In this document: positions 9,559 through 18,765 of the stretch, in pieces
Layout: each line of letters begins with the position of its first letter
Position numbering within the stretch: position 1 is the first letter of the stretch
Origin: Vibrio quintilis
Lineage (GTDB): Bacteria > Pseudomonadota > Gammaproteobacteria > Enterobacterales > Vibrionaceae
Assembly (NCBI RefSeq): GCF_024529975.1
Contig: NZ_AP024897.1
Coordinates: forward strand, 3,224,001-3,288,000
Reading direction: 5' to 3'
DNA: 64,000 nt
Notes under the pieces: model-generated
Told to the model about the DNA's origin: nothing
The model's input: the letters and a program-made list of their open reading frames with translations, nothing else
The model's database searches: none
Program-made: the position numbers and the translations under genes

Positions 9559-9585
9559 ATATCGGTGATTCTGATGAATTCTTTA
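9559..9585 (-). promoter_or_regulatory. Sigma-28 (FliA) promoter of flaE
   Basis: On the minus strand TAAAG (9585-9581), a 14-nt spacer and ACCGATAT (9566-9559) match 11 of 13 consensus positions. It starts just after the DyP terminator. Confidence 0.82.
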
Positions 9586-9588
9586 GAC

Positions 9589-9611
9589 AAAAAACGGGTC
9601 AGCTCGACCCG
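9589..9611 (-). terminator. Terminator of the DyP peroxidase gene
   Basis: The stem CGGGTC/GACCCG with a 5-nt loop is followed by six T on the minus strand. It insulates the flaE promoter from the upstream gene. Confidence 0.85.
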
Positions 9612-9643
9612 ATCACAATATCCACTGAAACGTCATACAAGGA

Positions 9644-10546
9644 TTACTTTAATTTTAAAGACTGTAACATTTCACAGGAGGGAGAGAATAGATAAGCGCC
9701 GGTCACTGCCTGGGTAAAACGCAACATCTGATCAGTTTTCCCATCAGCTTCACCATACATACTCTGCAGCATCGCCTTAAAGTTATGTAACGTATGACAA
9801 TAAGCAATAAACAGAAGGCCGTGCTCTCCCCCCACAGTACCATATGGCAAGCTATGACGGACAATTTTCAGTCCCTGACCATTCTCTTTTAAGTCAACCC
9901 GCCCGACATGGGATGCTTCAGGCACCTTATCCAGCTCAACCGAGTCTTCTTTCGTCCGGCCAATCACCTTTTCCTGCGCAGCAACATTCAGTTTTCCCCA
10001 GGCAGGCAAATTATGAACAAACCGCTGGACCATCACGTAACTTCCTCCGGCAAGCTCGCCATCAGGAATAATCGCGACTTCTTCGCGGCGACTATCTTTC
10101 GGATTTTCAGTTCCATCAATAAATCCTGTCATATCCCGAGCATCGAGATAGCGGAACCCATACGTTTCATCCACAATATGCGCTTCTCCAGCGATACTTC
10201 CCATGAACTTTCTCATCACATAAAAAAGTAAATCATGTCTTTGGCAATGAACATGTATTAAGAAATCGACTTCGCTTGCAGGTGCTGAGATATCACCTTC
10301 CCCTAAAGAGATAAAATCAACCAGTTCAGGTACGGCAGGCGCATCAAGCTGTGCCCAGAAACCCCGGCTGAATGAGACAGATAACTTCAGTTCAGCACCT
10401 GTCTGAGATGAGTTCAGGGTCTGAATCAGGGTTGGTAATTGTTGAATTTCTTGTAGCACTTTCTCCGGATTGTCTTTTATCTTAAATAAAGCATAAAGCG
10501 CAAAAGGTCCGGCTTCGGGTAAAATTGCTGTTTGAGGATATGGCAT
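9644..10546 (-). CDS. DyP-type heme peroxidase
   Basis: The product has 300 residues, the size of bacterial DyP peroxidases. It carries the family signature GFIDGTENP (GxxDG, with the catalytic Asp) near residues 139-147 and the conserved run VRHSLPYGTVGGEHGLLFIAYC near the C-terminus. Such enzymes oxidise dyes and other bulky substrates with hydrogen peroxide and bind heme. There is no signal peptide, so it is probably cytoplasmic or loaded into an encapsulin. I see no encapsulin gene nearby. V. cholerae has a DyP gene at the same place next to flaE. Confidence 0.92.
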   Translation of the reverse strand: MPYPQTAILPEAGPFALYALFKIKDNPEKVLQEIQQLPTLIQTLNSSQTGAELKLSVSFSRGFWAQLDAPAVPELVDFISLGEGDISAPASEVDFLIHVHCQRHDLLFYVMRKFMGSIAGEAHIVDETYGFRYLDARDMTGFIDGTENPKDSRREEVAIIPDGELAGGSYVMVQRFVHNLPAWGKLNVAAQEKVIGRTKEDSVELDKVPEASHVGRVDLKENGQGLKIVRHSLPYGTVGGEHGLLFIAYCHTLHNFKAMLQSMYGEADGKTDQMLRFTQAVTGAYLFSPSCEMLQSLKLK

Positions 10547-10895
10547 AGTACACCTTTAAAAACTCACATTATAATTATTCATCATTTCATCTTGCTCTCA
10601 CGCAACGAGAACATACTGAATGCTTCCATACACAGTGGTTTATAATTATCTCATTCAGTCCAAATGGTCAAAGACCCCGGTCAGAATAAGTCCCACTCAT
10701 CATAAATAGTCAAAGTTAAATTATATATACCCAAGCACCCTGAAGATGCATGATTCAGCTCACGCCCTTCGGGTGAGTTTGGGGATATTTCCGGTAACTC
10801 ACGATAAAACTTCTGTTCTGGCAGAACGCACTTGAATTTCTTGCTAAGATCACTTCTGATAATAAATAATCTGATGTAAACATTGACGAATTACT
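10547..10895. other. Intergenic region between DyP and the DUF2956 gene
   Basis: These 349 nt separate divergent genes and should hold both promoters. The only structure I can support is a degenerate copy of the CCCAAGCA-CCTGAAG palindrome at 10723-10788, listed separately. I see no open frame of note and no RNA gene. Confidence 0.6.
10723..10788. repeat. Degenerate copy of dispersed palindromic repeat
   Basis: The left arm (tatacccaagca, then cctgaagatgc) matches the perfect palindrome at 21393-21438 with one change over about 24 nt. The right arm is replaced by a different GC-rich hairpin (cacgcccttcgggtg) and a partial ttgggga. It is probably a decayed copy of the same intergenic element. 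Confidence 0.55.
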
Positions 10896-11243
10896 ATGAA
10901 AAAAGCATCTGCTCCATCAAATGAAACCCGCCAGGAAGCCATGAAAATCGCCAGAGCGACACAAAAGCCCGGACAAAACAAAGAACAAACAAAACTGATT
11001 GCACAAGGGATTGAAAAAGGCATTGCTGTTTATAAAAAGCAACAAAAAGAAAAACAACGTCAGGCAGACAAGGAGCGGAAAAGAAAGAACAAGGAAAAAC
11101 AACAGGAAAATATTCTGCCAGAAGAGATTCCTTCAGCTCCGCCACAACCTGAAAAGCACACCATGATACATTTATTACCCTGGATACTCACTGCCGTCAG
11201 CTGGGGAATCCTGCTTTACATCTGGATTCATCCAGCAGTTTAA
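10896..11243 (+). CDS. DUF2956 family small protein, basic with C-terminal membrane segment
   Basis: The 115-residue protein starts with a conserved block (ETRQEAMKIARATQKPGQNKEQTKLIAQGIEKGIAVYKKQQ) that I recognise as DUF2956. A Lys/Arg/Glu-rich linker (KQRQADKERKRKNKEKQQ) follows, then one hydrophobic C-terminal segment (MIHLLPWILTAVSWGILLYIWI). It would be a tail-anchored inner-membrane protein with a charged cytoplasmic domain. The function is unknown. It converges on the small winged-helix gene across a shared terminator. Confidence 0.8.
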   Translation: MKKASAPSNETRQEAMKIARATQKPGQNKEQTKLIAQGIEKGIAVYKKQQKEKQRQADKERKRKNKEKQQENILPEEIPSAPPQPEKHTMIHLLPWILTAVSWGILLYIWIHPAV

Positions 11244-11258
11244 TATCCTGAAATGAAA

Positions 11259-11283
11259 CAGATAAGCCAAACTGGCTTATCTG
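11259..11283. terminator. Bidirectional terminator
   Basis: The 11-bp stem CAGATAAGCCA/TGGCTTATCTG has a 3-nt loop and lies between convergent genes. There is no long U-run on either side. Confidence 0.65.
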
Positions 11284-11285
11284 AT

Positions 11286-11567
11286 CTATTTTCCCAGGCT
11301 TGCTGCAATATCGACTTTTCGTTCAAGAATCCACTGGCTATCAAACGGCCCCCAGTCAGATAATCGATAATAGCCATCATTATGTCGACGACCATCCTGA
11401 ACAAAAATTAACTGAATGCCAATTCCCGGCAAAGCTTTCAAGACATCTTGAATGGTCCGGCGGGGCCATCCTGTCTTCTCAATCAATCTCGGAACATTCG
11501 GCCTTTCCATGCTTTCAACCAGGTACGCCAAATACAGTCGCCTTGCAAAAACGGGACTCAATTCCAT
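11286..11567 (-). CDS. Small winged-helix DNA-binding protein, function unknown
   Basis: The 93-residue protein starts at the ATG at 11565-11567, which has a strong AGGAGG 5 nt upstream; a GTG two codons earlier lacks this spacing. RLYLAYLVESMERPNVPRLIEKTGWPRRTIQDVLKAL reads as a helix-turn-helix, and GIQLIFVQDGRRHNDGYYRLSDWGPF as the wing. I infer a DNA-binding regulator of the winged-helix class. I do not recognise a named family member and give no target. Confidence 0.75.
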   Translation of the reverse strand: MELSPVFARRLYLAYLVESMERPNVPRLIEKTGWPRRTIQDVLKALPGIGIQLIFVQDGRRHNDGYYRLSDWGPFDSQWILERKVDIAASLGK

Positions 11568-11777
11568 TGACACCTCCTATCTACGTGCCAATTTATTATT
11601 TCGGTTTTTGCATAAAGCGTGTTGCGTTTGATCAATAACTTCATTTTTTGTGCCATTCACTTCCGCTCATTTGTAAAACACAACCTATTGACAAGGCGCT
11701 TATGTATTTTTGTCAGCCCGGTCAGTTCCTGCTAGGATTCGGAGGTAATGTCACCTTCTTTAACCTAAAGGATTCTT

Positions 11778-12131
11778 ATGAGCATCATTCTTTATGGCAT
11801 CCCTAACTGCGACACAATAAAAAAAGCACGAAAGTGGTTAGCAGCCGAAAATATTGACTATCAATTTCACGACTATCGCAAAGATGGTATTTCAGCAGTT
11901 CTTGTCCGCGACTTTTGTTCATCGCTGGCGTGGGATAACGTGCTGAATAAACGAGGAACGACATACCGGCAACTGGATCAGGCGCAAAAAGACAGCCTGA
12001 CGGAAGAAACGGCCATTGATTTACTTGTACAATACCCGGCTATGATCAAACGCCCGATTCTCTCGGTAAATAACAATTTATATCTTGGTTTTTCAGCGGA
12101 AAAATACACAACAATTTTTGCAGCACAATAG
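11778..12131 (+). CDS. yffB: ArsC-family protein of the YffB/Spx subgroup
   Basis: The 117-residue protein has a thioredoxin-like ArsC fold and starts MSIILYGIPNCDTIKKARKWL. The single Cys in GIPNCDT corresponds to the ArsC/Spx catalytic Cys, but the arsenate-binding CxxS pattern is absent. The ending IKRPILSVNNNLYLGFSAEKY is the family's conserved RPI-loop region. YffB-type proteins are thought to be glutathione-dependent thiol reductases. It lies 47 nt upstream of dapE, the same pairing as in E. coli and Vibrio. Confidence 0.88.
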   Translation: MSIILYGIPNCDTIKKARKWLAAENIDYQFHDYRKDGISAVLVRDFCSSLAWDNVLNKRGTTYRQLDQAQKDSLTEETAIDLLVQYPAMIKRPILSVNNNLYLGFSAEKYTTIFAAQ

Positions 12132-12178
12132 TTTTTTCAACATTTTTTTTAAAATAGTTTTATCACAAGGAATTATGA

Positions 12179-13312
12179 ATGACTGATAGCCCTGTACTAA
12201 CCCTGGCAAAAGATTTGATTTCCCGCCGTTCTGTCACTCCAGAGGATGCCGGTTGTCAGGAGGTCATGATCAGCCGGTTAAAAAAACTTGGCTTTGACAT
12301 TGAAGTCATGGTTTTTGAAGACACAACAAATTTATGGGCAAGAAAAGGTTATGAAGCCCCGCTTTTTGCCTTTGCCGGACATACTGATGTGGTCCCGCCG
12401 GGGTCTGAACAAGCGTGGCACACGCCACCATTTGAGCCCACGGTCATTGACAATCATCTGCATGGACGTGGGGCTGCTGATATGAAAGGCTCGCTCGCAT
12501 GTATGATTGTCGCTGTGGAACGCTTTATCAGGCAGAACCCGAATCATCAGGGATCCATTGCTTTTCTCATTACCTCTGATGAAGAAGGACCATTTATCAA
12601 CGGAACCACCAGAGTCGTGGATACCCTGATGGAAAGAGACGAGCGAATTGATATGTGTATTGTCGGAGAACCGTCCAGTACGCACACAGCAGGAGATGTC
12701 GTCAAAAACGGCAGACGCGGTTCCCTGACCGGGGATTTAGTCGTCAAAGGGATACAGGGACACGTCGCCTACCCCCATCTGGCAAACAACCCGGTTCACC
12801 AGGCACTGCCCGCTTTATCTGAACTTGCTTCGACAAAATGGGACGACGGGAATCAATTCTTTCCGCCAACCAGCTTTCAAATCCCGAATCTTCATGCCGG
12901 AACAGGCGCTTCGAATGTGATTCCCGGCGACTTTACGATTCAGTTTAACTTCCGCTTCAGTACAGAGCTGACCTCTGAATCCATTCAGCGACGGGTGCAT
13001 TCAATCCTTGATGCGCACGGATTAGATTATTCGCTCAACTGGACTTTAAACGGCCAGCCATTTCTGACGGATGCAGGAGAATTGCTCGATGCGGTCGTCA
13101 AAGCCGTGACTGATGTGAATCATAAAGCACCAGAGTTACTGACAACAGGCGGTACTTCAGATGGCCGCTTTATCGCACAAATGGGTACACAGGTTGTTGA
13201 ACTGGGGCCGGTTAATGCGACGATTCATAAAGTGAATGAGTGTGTCAGTGTTCCGGACCTTGAAAAGCTGACTGACATGTACCAAAACGTGTTAACGAAC
13301 CTTCTGGCATAA
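12179..13312 (+). CDS. dapE: Succinyl-diaminopimelate desuccinylase DapE
   Basis: The 377-residue M20-family metallohydrolase shows the zinc-site motifs [20 protein letters not shown] and [12 protein letters not shown], the latter with the catalytic Glu. [11 protein letters not shown] lies near the C-terminus. It cleaves N-succinyl-LL-diaminopimelate to LL-DAP and succinate for lysine and peptidoglycan synthesis. An AAGGA precedes the ATG by 8 nt. The M15 peptidase gene starts 4 nt after the stop, so the two are probably co-transcribed. Confidence 0.96.
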   Translation: MTDSPVLTLAKDLISRRSVTPEDAGCQEVMISRLKKLGFDIEVMVFEDTTNLWARKGYEAPLFAFAGHTDVVPPGSEQAWHTPPFEPTVIDNHLHGRGAADMKGSLACMIVAVERFIRQNPNHQGSIAFLITSDEEGPFINGTTRVVDTLMERDERIDMCIVGEPSSTHTAGDVVKNGRRGSLTGDLVVKGIQGHVAYPHLANNPVHQALPALSELASTKWDDGNQFFPPTSFQIPNLHAGTGASNVIPGDFTIQFNFRFSTELTSESIQRRVHSILDAHGLDYSLNWTLNGQPFLTDAGELLDAVVKAVTDVNHKAPELLTTGGTSDGRFIAQMGTQVVELGPVNATIHKVNECVSVPDLEKLTDMYQNVLTNLLA

Positions 13313-13316
13313 CCCG

Positions 13317-13994
13317 ATGACACCTGAGCAACTGACCGGACAAACCGATCTACATCTTAAGCCGACACGGATGGATCAGAAGTCTTTTCTGATCCATCCG
13401 GATGTGGTCAGCGACATGCTTGCTTTAAAAGAAGCAGCATCCCTGGCTGGTTATAATCTGCATATCGTGAGCGGTTTTCGCAGTTTTCAGCACCAGCTGA
13501 AAATCTGGAACAGGAAGTTCTCAGGTGAATCCCCGGTGTTAGATCAAAACAGTATCCCGCTGAACACCAGCCAACTGAGTGAAAAAGAAAAGATCCTGGC
13601 AATATTGAGGTGGTCCGCTCTTCCCGGAGCCAGCCGGCATCACTGGGGAAGTGATTTCGATGTTTACGACAGAACAAATCAGCCTCAGAATGTGCCACTC
13701 AAACTTGAGCCACATGAATACCTGTCAGGATTTCAGGCCGGATTCTTTCAGTGGTTACAAACAAATATGCAGCATTACGGATTCTTTCTTCCGTACAATC
13801 AGGATCGTGGCGGCGTCGCTACAGAACCGTGGCATATCAGCCACCATGCAGTTTCATCAACGCTGTTAAAAGAACTCACTCCAGAAATAATACTGGAAAC
13901 TTTGAATGAAGCGCCAATATACGGGGAAAAGATCATAAAAAAAGAAATCAACACAATATACAATCAATTCATCATCAATATAAATCAGGTATGA
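13317..13994 (+). CDS. M15 family (VanY/DacB-like) D-alanyl-D-alanine carboxypeptidase
   Basis: The 225-residue LAS-type metallopeptidase has the zinc motif SRHHWGSDFDVYD (His and Asp ligands), the second zinc motif EPWHISHH, and an upstream VSGFRSFQHQLKIW motif typical of VanY proteins. It should trim the terminal D-Ala of peptidoglycan peptides or of free cell-wall peptides. No signal peptide is evident, which points to a cytoplasmic recycling role or an unusual export route. Its coupling to dapE (4-nt gap) fits cell-wall metabolism. It overlaps the next gene by 4 nt. Confidence 0.88.
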   Translation: MTPEQLTGQTDLHLKPTRMDQKSFLIHPDVVSDMLALKEAASLAGYNLHIVSGFRSFQHQLKIWNRKFSGESPVLDQNSIPLNTSQLSEKEKILAILRWSALPGASRHHWGSDFDVYDRTNQPQNVPLKLEPHEYLSGFQAGFFQWLQTNMQHYGFFLPYNQDRGGVATEPWHISHHAVSSTLLKELTPEIILETLNEAPIYGEKIIKKEINTIYNQFIININQV

Positions 13995-14209
13995 GTATGG
14001 ATATTTTCGCATCCCCCTGGTTCATCATCACAATCGTTATCTCGATTATTGTTGGTAATGTTGCAGCTTTAAAATACCTGACCCCAAAGAATCTGGAACA
14101 ATTCAAAAAGAAACCCAATGATGATCTGGAAAGGTTAATCGAATTAGATAAGAAACGTCAGAAGGAATTAAAAAAGGATGATGAACAACACCATCCTTCT
14201 GAAGAATAA
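13991..14209 (+). CDS. Small membrane protein, DUF2897 family
   Basis: The 72-residue protein has one N-terminal transmembrane helix (WFIITIVISIIVGNVAALKYL) followed by a charged tail rich in Lys, Asp and Glu (KKDDEQHHPSEE). It overlaps the M15 stop codon by an ATGA junction, so it is translationally coupled. A second ATG two codons on could also be the start. The family assignment is from memory of this Vibrio neighbourhood and the function is unknown. Confidence 0.75.
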   Translation: MSMDIFASPWFIITIVISIIVGNVAALKYLTPKNLEQFKKKPNDDLERLIELDKKRQKELKKDDEQHHPSEE

Positions 14210-14213
14210 AAGG

Positions 14214-15224
14214 TTATTTCAACAGAGCTGTCATGACAGGTACAAAAGCTTTAAGCACATCTTCTTTCACCGGCTTGCCATCGGATGAAGTCATGTTTAA
14301 AGAGGTTCTGTTTTCCAGATCACCCAACAGCACTGTATAGCTCCCGGAAGAAAGCGGAAGTGGTTTGACACCTAAAGCAGACCAAAAATCATCATCAGGA
14401 GAGCTGTACTTCACCTTGATAGTTCCCTGAGAACGATTCCTGTCTTCAACTGAAAAACCAGACTGAGATAAAACTAAAGGCAGACGACGCCAAAGATTAT
14501 CATAATCACTCCGGGCAATCATAACCGGCAAGCCGCTCCGATCAGTTCCCATAGATACCGGAATACTCTTTGGTGCCTGCTGTAAACGATTTGATGTTAC
14601 TCTCATCTGAGCATCATATATGGTTGCTATTTTATTCACCATCTTCATGGTATAGCGTTCTTTGGCATAAACAGAGACGTCATCACTTCCGGAAGCAGAA
14701 CGTAAACCAGGCATTGAAAGCTGTACACCAAAACGACGGGCTTTGTTCACCCGGGTCAAGTGATAATGGGCTTCCAGTACTGACTCTTCGTCTTCACTCT
14801 GCCATTCCACCCACTTCGCATCAACCGACTGCTCACCTTTCCGGGTCACCTGAGCATGTTTACTTTCTAAAAACTGCAGCGAAATTTGCCATATCTGATC
14901 TGCGACCTGAGATTTAGCACTCCAGAAAGTGACATATCCCTGAGAAGTCTCAACCGAGACCCCGGGGATCAGTGCTAAAAATTCCTGAGGAGGACGAATA
15001 TCAACGTTTTCTCCCAGAACACCATGAAATTCACCTTTTGGTATATCGTATTCATGATCAAACTGTGGTTTTACACCATGAGGATATTTCCAGGGAATTA
15101 ACGCATTTTCGTTTAAATAATCAAAATCACCCTCGGCTTGTTGCCTTTCTAAAGCACTATCGGAACAAGCTGATATAGTTAAAACAGCCAGTGAACAACA
15201 AACCAGCTGATGCCAATTTTTCAT
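14214..15224 (-). CDS. bamC: Outer-membrane assembly lipoprotein BamC
   Basis: The 336-residue product has a lipoprotein signal peptide ending in the lipobox ISAC (Cys20). Typical BamC stretches follow, such as NENALIPWKYPHGVKP near the N-terminus and two helix-grip domains. BamC is a non-essential lipoprotein of the BAM complex that inserts beta-barrel proteins into the outer membrane. It lies 57 nt after dapA in the same orientation, as in E. coli (dapA-bamC). It converges on the DUF2897 gene with only 4 nt between stops. Confidence 0.93.
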   Translation of the reverse strand: MKNWHQLVCCSLAVLTISACSDSALERQQAEGDFDYLNENALIPWKYPHGVKPQFDHEYDIPKGEFHGVLGENVDIRPPQEFLALIPGVSVETSQGYVTFWSAKSQVADQIWQISLQFLESKHAQVTRKGEQSVDAKWVEWQSEDEESVLEAHYHLTRVNKARRFGVQLSMPGLRSASGSDDVSVYAKERYTMKMVNKIATIYDAQMRVTSNRLQQAPKSIPVSMGTDRSGLPVMIARSDYDNLWRRLPLVLSQSGFSVEDRNRSQGTIKVKYSSPDDDFWSALGVKPLPLSSGSYTVLLGDLENRTSLNMTSSDGKPVKEDVLKAFVPVMTALLK

Positions 15225-15281
15225 TTAAACTCCTACAGAAAAAACCGAGGCGAACGCCCCGGCATCAATAAACAGATAACG

Positions 15282-16160
15282 TTACAGTAAACCAGCACTT
15301 ATCATCGCCTGCTCAACCGTTGGTTGTGCCGCTTCAGATAAGATTGTCATCGGCAGTCTTAAATCACCGTGCTCAATCAGATTCAGGCGGTGAGCGGCCC
15401 ATTTTACAGGAATCGGGCTGGACTCAATAAATAAATCTTTATGCAAAGACATCAGGCGTTCATTAATTGCCTCTGCTTCAGCAAACTTTCCTGATAAAGC
15501 AAGATGCATCATTTGAGACATTTCAGCAGCGGCAATATTATTTGTCACAGAAATAACACCATTACCGCCAAGCTTCACAAAATCAAGCCCGGTAGAATCA
15601 TCGCCGCTTAGTAAGACAAAGTCCTCACCACATAGTTCACGATGCTTTTGAACACGATCTAAATCTCCGGTCGCATCCTTAATACCAACAATATTTTTGA
15701 GTTCAGACAAGCGGGCGACCGTTTCTGGTTGCAGATCGACTGCAGTCCGTCCCGGCACATTATATAAGATAACCGGGATGTCGGTTTCAGCGGCAATCGC
15801 TTTATAATGGAGGAACAAGCCTTCCTGTGTTGGCTTATTATAATAAGGCGTCACACTCAAAAAGCCTGACACGCCAGTATTATTCAGTAAACGGCTGAAT
15901 GTCAGGGACTCATGCGTGGCATTCGCCCCCGTACCGGCAATCACGGAGATTCGGCCTGCAGCATATTCAACTGTTTTTGAAACGACCTTGACATGTTCTT
16001 CAATACTAAGTGTTGCTGATTCACCCGTCGTACCAACAGAGACAATCGCATCCGTCCCGGAATCGATATGATATTCTACTAATTTTTTTAGACTTGCATA
16101 ATCCACTTCACCATCAAGGTTAAATGGCGTAATTAACGCAACAATACTTCCAGAAAACAT
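15282..16160 (-). CDS. dapA: 4-hydroxy-tetrahydrodipicolinate synthase DapA
   Basis: Starting at the ATG at 16158-16160 the product has 292 residues, exactly the E. coli length. A GGAGAG lies 6 nt upstream and overlaps an earlier in-frame ATG (16172) that has no ribosome site of its own. Motifs include [11 protein letters not shown] (substrate pocket), [11 protein letters not shown] (catalytic Tyr) and GIKDATGD, which carries the Schiff-base Lys. It condenses pyruvate with aspartate semialdehyde, the first step of the lysine/DAP branch. It diverges from bcp. Confidence 0.96.
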   Translation of the reverse strand: MFSGSIVALITPFNLDGEVDYASLKKLVEYHIDSGTDAIVSVGTTGESATLSIEEHVKVVSKTVEYAAGRISVIAGTGANATHESLTFSRLLNNTGVSGFLSVTPYYNKPTQEGLFLHYKAIAAETDIPVILYNVPGRTAVDLQPETVARLSELKNIVGIKDATGDLDRVQKHRELCGEDFVLLSGDDSTGLDFVKLGGNGVISVTNNIAAAEMSQMMHLALSGKFAEAEAINERLMSLHKDLFIESSPIPVKWAAHRLNLIEHGDLRLPMTILSEAAQPTVEQAMISAGLL

Positions 16161-16359
16161 GTCTCTCTCCATAAAATTATCCTTCCAGCATGGTACTGTA
16201 ATGACGCTGAAAAAAACAAGTAAAGCCGCATGCTTATTTGTATTTCTCAGACAAATACCGACCCGGGTGACATTCTATCACGACAGTTTTGTATCCCGGC
16301 TTGAAAAAGATATAAAATCCCGCTTATATCAACAATAAAATCAGTCAACATAAGGAAAC

Positions 16360-16830
16360 ATGATGAACACATTACAATCAGGCACACCGGCCCCTGACTT
16401 TTCACTTCAGGATCAGGACGGTAACCTTGTCTCTCTGAGTCAGTTTAAAGGGAAAAAGGTTTTGCTCTACTTTTACCCGAAGGCCATGACGCCGGGATGT
16501 ACGGTCCAGGCTCAGGGACTGAGAGATACGAAAAAAGAGCTGGATGATGCAAATGTTGTTGTTTTGGGTGTCAGCATCGACCCGGTGAAACGACTGACAA
16601 AATTTATTGAGCGGGATAACCTGAATTTTACTTTGCTATCAGATGAAGACCATCAGGTTGCTGAAAGCTTTGGTACATGGGGTGAAAAAAAGTTCATGGG
16701 AAAAATTTATGACGGGCTTCACCGCATCAGTTTTTTAATTGATGAAAACGGTACAATTGAACATGTATTCAATAAGTTCAAAACCAAAGATCATCATCAG
16801 GTCGTTCTGGATTATCTCCAGCAAAAATAA
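16360..16830 (+). CDS. bcp: Peroxiredoxin Bcp (PrxQ family), apparent 1-Cys form
   Basis: The 156-residue thiol peroxidase has the active-site motif PKAMTPGCTVQ with the peroxidatic Cys at residue 47. In E. coli Bcp a second Cys follows five residues later (TVQACG); here that position is Gln (TVQAQG). No other Cys exists in the protein. It would need an external thiol, such as glutathione/glutaredoxin or thioredoxin, to resolve the sulfenate. It diverges from dapA without the gcvR gene that separates these genes in E. coli. A bidirectional terminator follows. Confidence 0.94.
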   Translation: MMNTLQSGTPAPDFSLQDQDGNLVSLSQFKGKKVLLYFYPKAMTPGCTVQAQGLRDTKKELDDANVVVLGVSIDPVKRLTKFIERDNLNFTLLSDEDHQVAESFGTWGEKKFMGKIYDGLHRISFLIDENGTIEHVFNKFKTKDHHQVVLDYLQQK

Positions 16831-16851
16831 CCCATCACGAAAAAAGATCAA

Positions 16852-16878
16852 AAAAACGCCAGTAATACTGGCGTTTTT
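16852..16878. terminator. Bidirectional terminator between bcp and chemoreceptor 1
   Basis: The 12-bp perfect stem AAAAACGCCAGT/ACTGGCGTTTTT with a 3-nt loop supplies a U-run in both directions. It lies between convergent genes. Confidence 0.92.
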
Positions 16879-16893
16879 ATCAGCACTTGTCAT

Positions 16894-18765
16894 TTAAACA
16901 ATAAACTTATTCAGCAATTGCTCTTGTTGATGAACTTTTTCAACCTGCTGTCGGGTTGATTCACGGCTTTCTTCTGTTGAGGAGCCAATCCGCTCGCTGA
17001 TGTCTTTAATATTCACCATATTGCTGTTAATTTCCTCAGCAACAAGACTTTGCTCTTCAGCTGCAGCGGCAATTTGCATATTCATATCATTGATTTGTTG
17101 AATGGCCTGACGAATTTTTTGCAAAGAATCATTTGCCAGATGAGACTTTTCAACCGCGTCTCCCGCCTTATTTTTACTTTCAAGCATGGCAGCAGATACA
17201 GACGACGCGCCCGCCTGAAGCTTTTCAATCATCGAACGAATTTCCGTCGTCGACTCTTGTGTTCTTTGTGCCAGCGTTCTGACTTCATCGGCAACAACAG
17301 CAAAACCTCTGCCGGATTCCCCTGCTCTTGCCGCTTCAATTGCAGCATTCAGTGCCAGCAGATTGGTTTGATCGGCAATATCATTAATCACTTCCAGAAT
17401 GGTTTCAATATTCGCAGTGGCTGATTCCAGATTCTCAACTTCTTTCACAGCCTGCTCAATCTTATCCGAGAGGTCATTAATCGATGATGTTGTATAGCTG
17501 ACCACATCAACACCTTCACCTGTCGCCTCATCTGCATCTTTCGCAGCTGTCGCAGCATTTTGAGCATTATTCGCAACTTCTGATGAACTGGCAGCCATTT
17601 CATTCATTGCGGTCGCAAGCTGATCAACTTCCTGAACCTGCTCTTTCATCGAAGAAGAAACATGGTCTGCACTCGATGCAACCGCTTCAACACCATGATA
17701 AATATCACGGCTGATCGCTTTCGACTGACTAATCTGAGACTGTAAAACTTCGGTAAACTGGTTAAATCCAATGGCCAGCTCTTCAAACTCTTTATCCAGA
17801 TCAGTCTCCAGGCGCTTGGTTAAATCCCCCTGCCCGGAAGCAATATCCTGAATTGCCTCGTTCAGAATGCCTAAAGGCCGCATCAGATAACGAATCAGGA
17901 AGGTCAGCAGAACCAGACTAATCACCACACTCAAAATGGTATAAATCAGCGAACTGTTTCTTAAATCGGACACAGCAGCAAAAGCAATGGATTCATCAAC
18001 AACAGCACCGATGTACCAGTTTTCACTGGGAACTGAAGTGAAATTAACAATATATGATTTACCATCCAGCTTCACATGCTGTGTTCCTTCCTTAATTGAG
18101 ATATCAGGAAGGTAGTCCTGCATTTTTTTGCCAACGAAATCTCTTTTAGGGTGCGCGATTGTATTACCGTCCGCCGCAACGATGAAAAGGTAACCGGCAT
18201 CAAACAAATTCACCGAGTTGACCAAATCAGATAATTTGGACATGTTCAGATCATAATACATTGATCCGATAAACTTCCCGTTTGTATAAATTGGTGAACC
18301 AAGTGAAATGATCATCGTCTTACTGGCAACATCAAGATAAGGGTCAGTCACAATCACATCCCGCTTTTTCTTCGCTTCCAGATACCAAGGACGAACTCTT
18401 GGATCATAATCAGCGGAAGGACTCCAGTTATCATCATTTTCAACCATTGAACCATCGGTCGCATAACCAATCCCTACCCCGACAAAACTGCCTTTCAGCC
18501 CTGGTTTTTCCAGTATTTTTTTCACATAATTTTTATCATCAGCATTTAATTCGATCGTTTGAGCAAATACTTTCGCTAACCTTTTCTTTGCTGACATTTC
18601 TGATTCGACCGTATTCTTAACACCGGTAACCAGCTCTCCCATACTGCTAAATACGATGGATTCAATGCTTTCTCTTACGGTTCTCATTTGATGTACAGAT
18701 AAAAACATCACGGTTGCTATTAATAGCAAAGACGATGCCGCTACAATCTTGTGGCTAAATCTCAT
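16894..18765 (-). CDS. Methyl-accepting chemotaxis protein with dCache sensor (copy 1)
   Basis: Starting at the ATG at 18763-18765 (GAGGG 6 nt upstream) the product has 623 residues, the same as its paralogue next door. The order is TM1 (residues 8-25), a periplasmic dCache domain with [10 protein letters not shown] and [12 protein letters not shown]2 near residue 275, HAMP, and a signalling hairpin ([32 protein letters not shown]). The Y-R-W-Y...D pattern fits the amino-acid-binding dCache class. The location next to bcp is, as I recall, that of Mlp24/McpX in V. cholerae. No C-terminal CheR-tether pentapeptide is seen. The amino-acid ligand is inferred. Confidence 0.92.
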   Translation of the reverse strand: MRFSHKIVAASSLLLIATVMFLSVHQMRTVRESIESIVFSSMGELVTGVKNTVESEMSAKKRLAKVFAQTIELNADDKNYVKKILEKPGLKGSFVGVGIGYATDGSMVENDDNWSPSADYDPRVRPWYLEAKKKRDVIVTDPYLDVASKTMIISLGSPIYTNGKFIGSMYYDLNMSKLSDLVNSVNLFDAGYLFIVAADGNTIAHPKRDFVGKKMQDYLPDISIKEGTQHVKLDGKSYIVNFTSVPSENWYIGAVVDESIAFAAVSDLRNSSLIYTILSVVISLVLLTFLIRYLMRPLGILNEAIQDIASGQGDLTKRLETDLDKEFEELAIGFNQFTEVLQSQISQSKAISRDIYHGVEAVASSADHVSSSMKEQVQEVDQLATAMNEMAASSSEVANNAQNAATAAKDADEATGEGVDVVSYTTSSINDLSDKIEQAVKEVENLESATANIETILEVINDIADQTNLLALNAAIEAARAGESGRGFAVVADEVRTLAQRTQESTTEIRSMIEKLQAGASSVSAAMLESKNKAGDAVEKSHLANDSLQKIRQAIQQINDMNMQIAAAAEEQSLVAEEINSNMVNIKDISERIGSSTEESRESTRQQVEKVHQQEQLLNKFIV

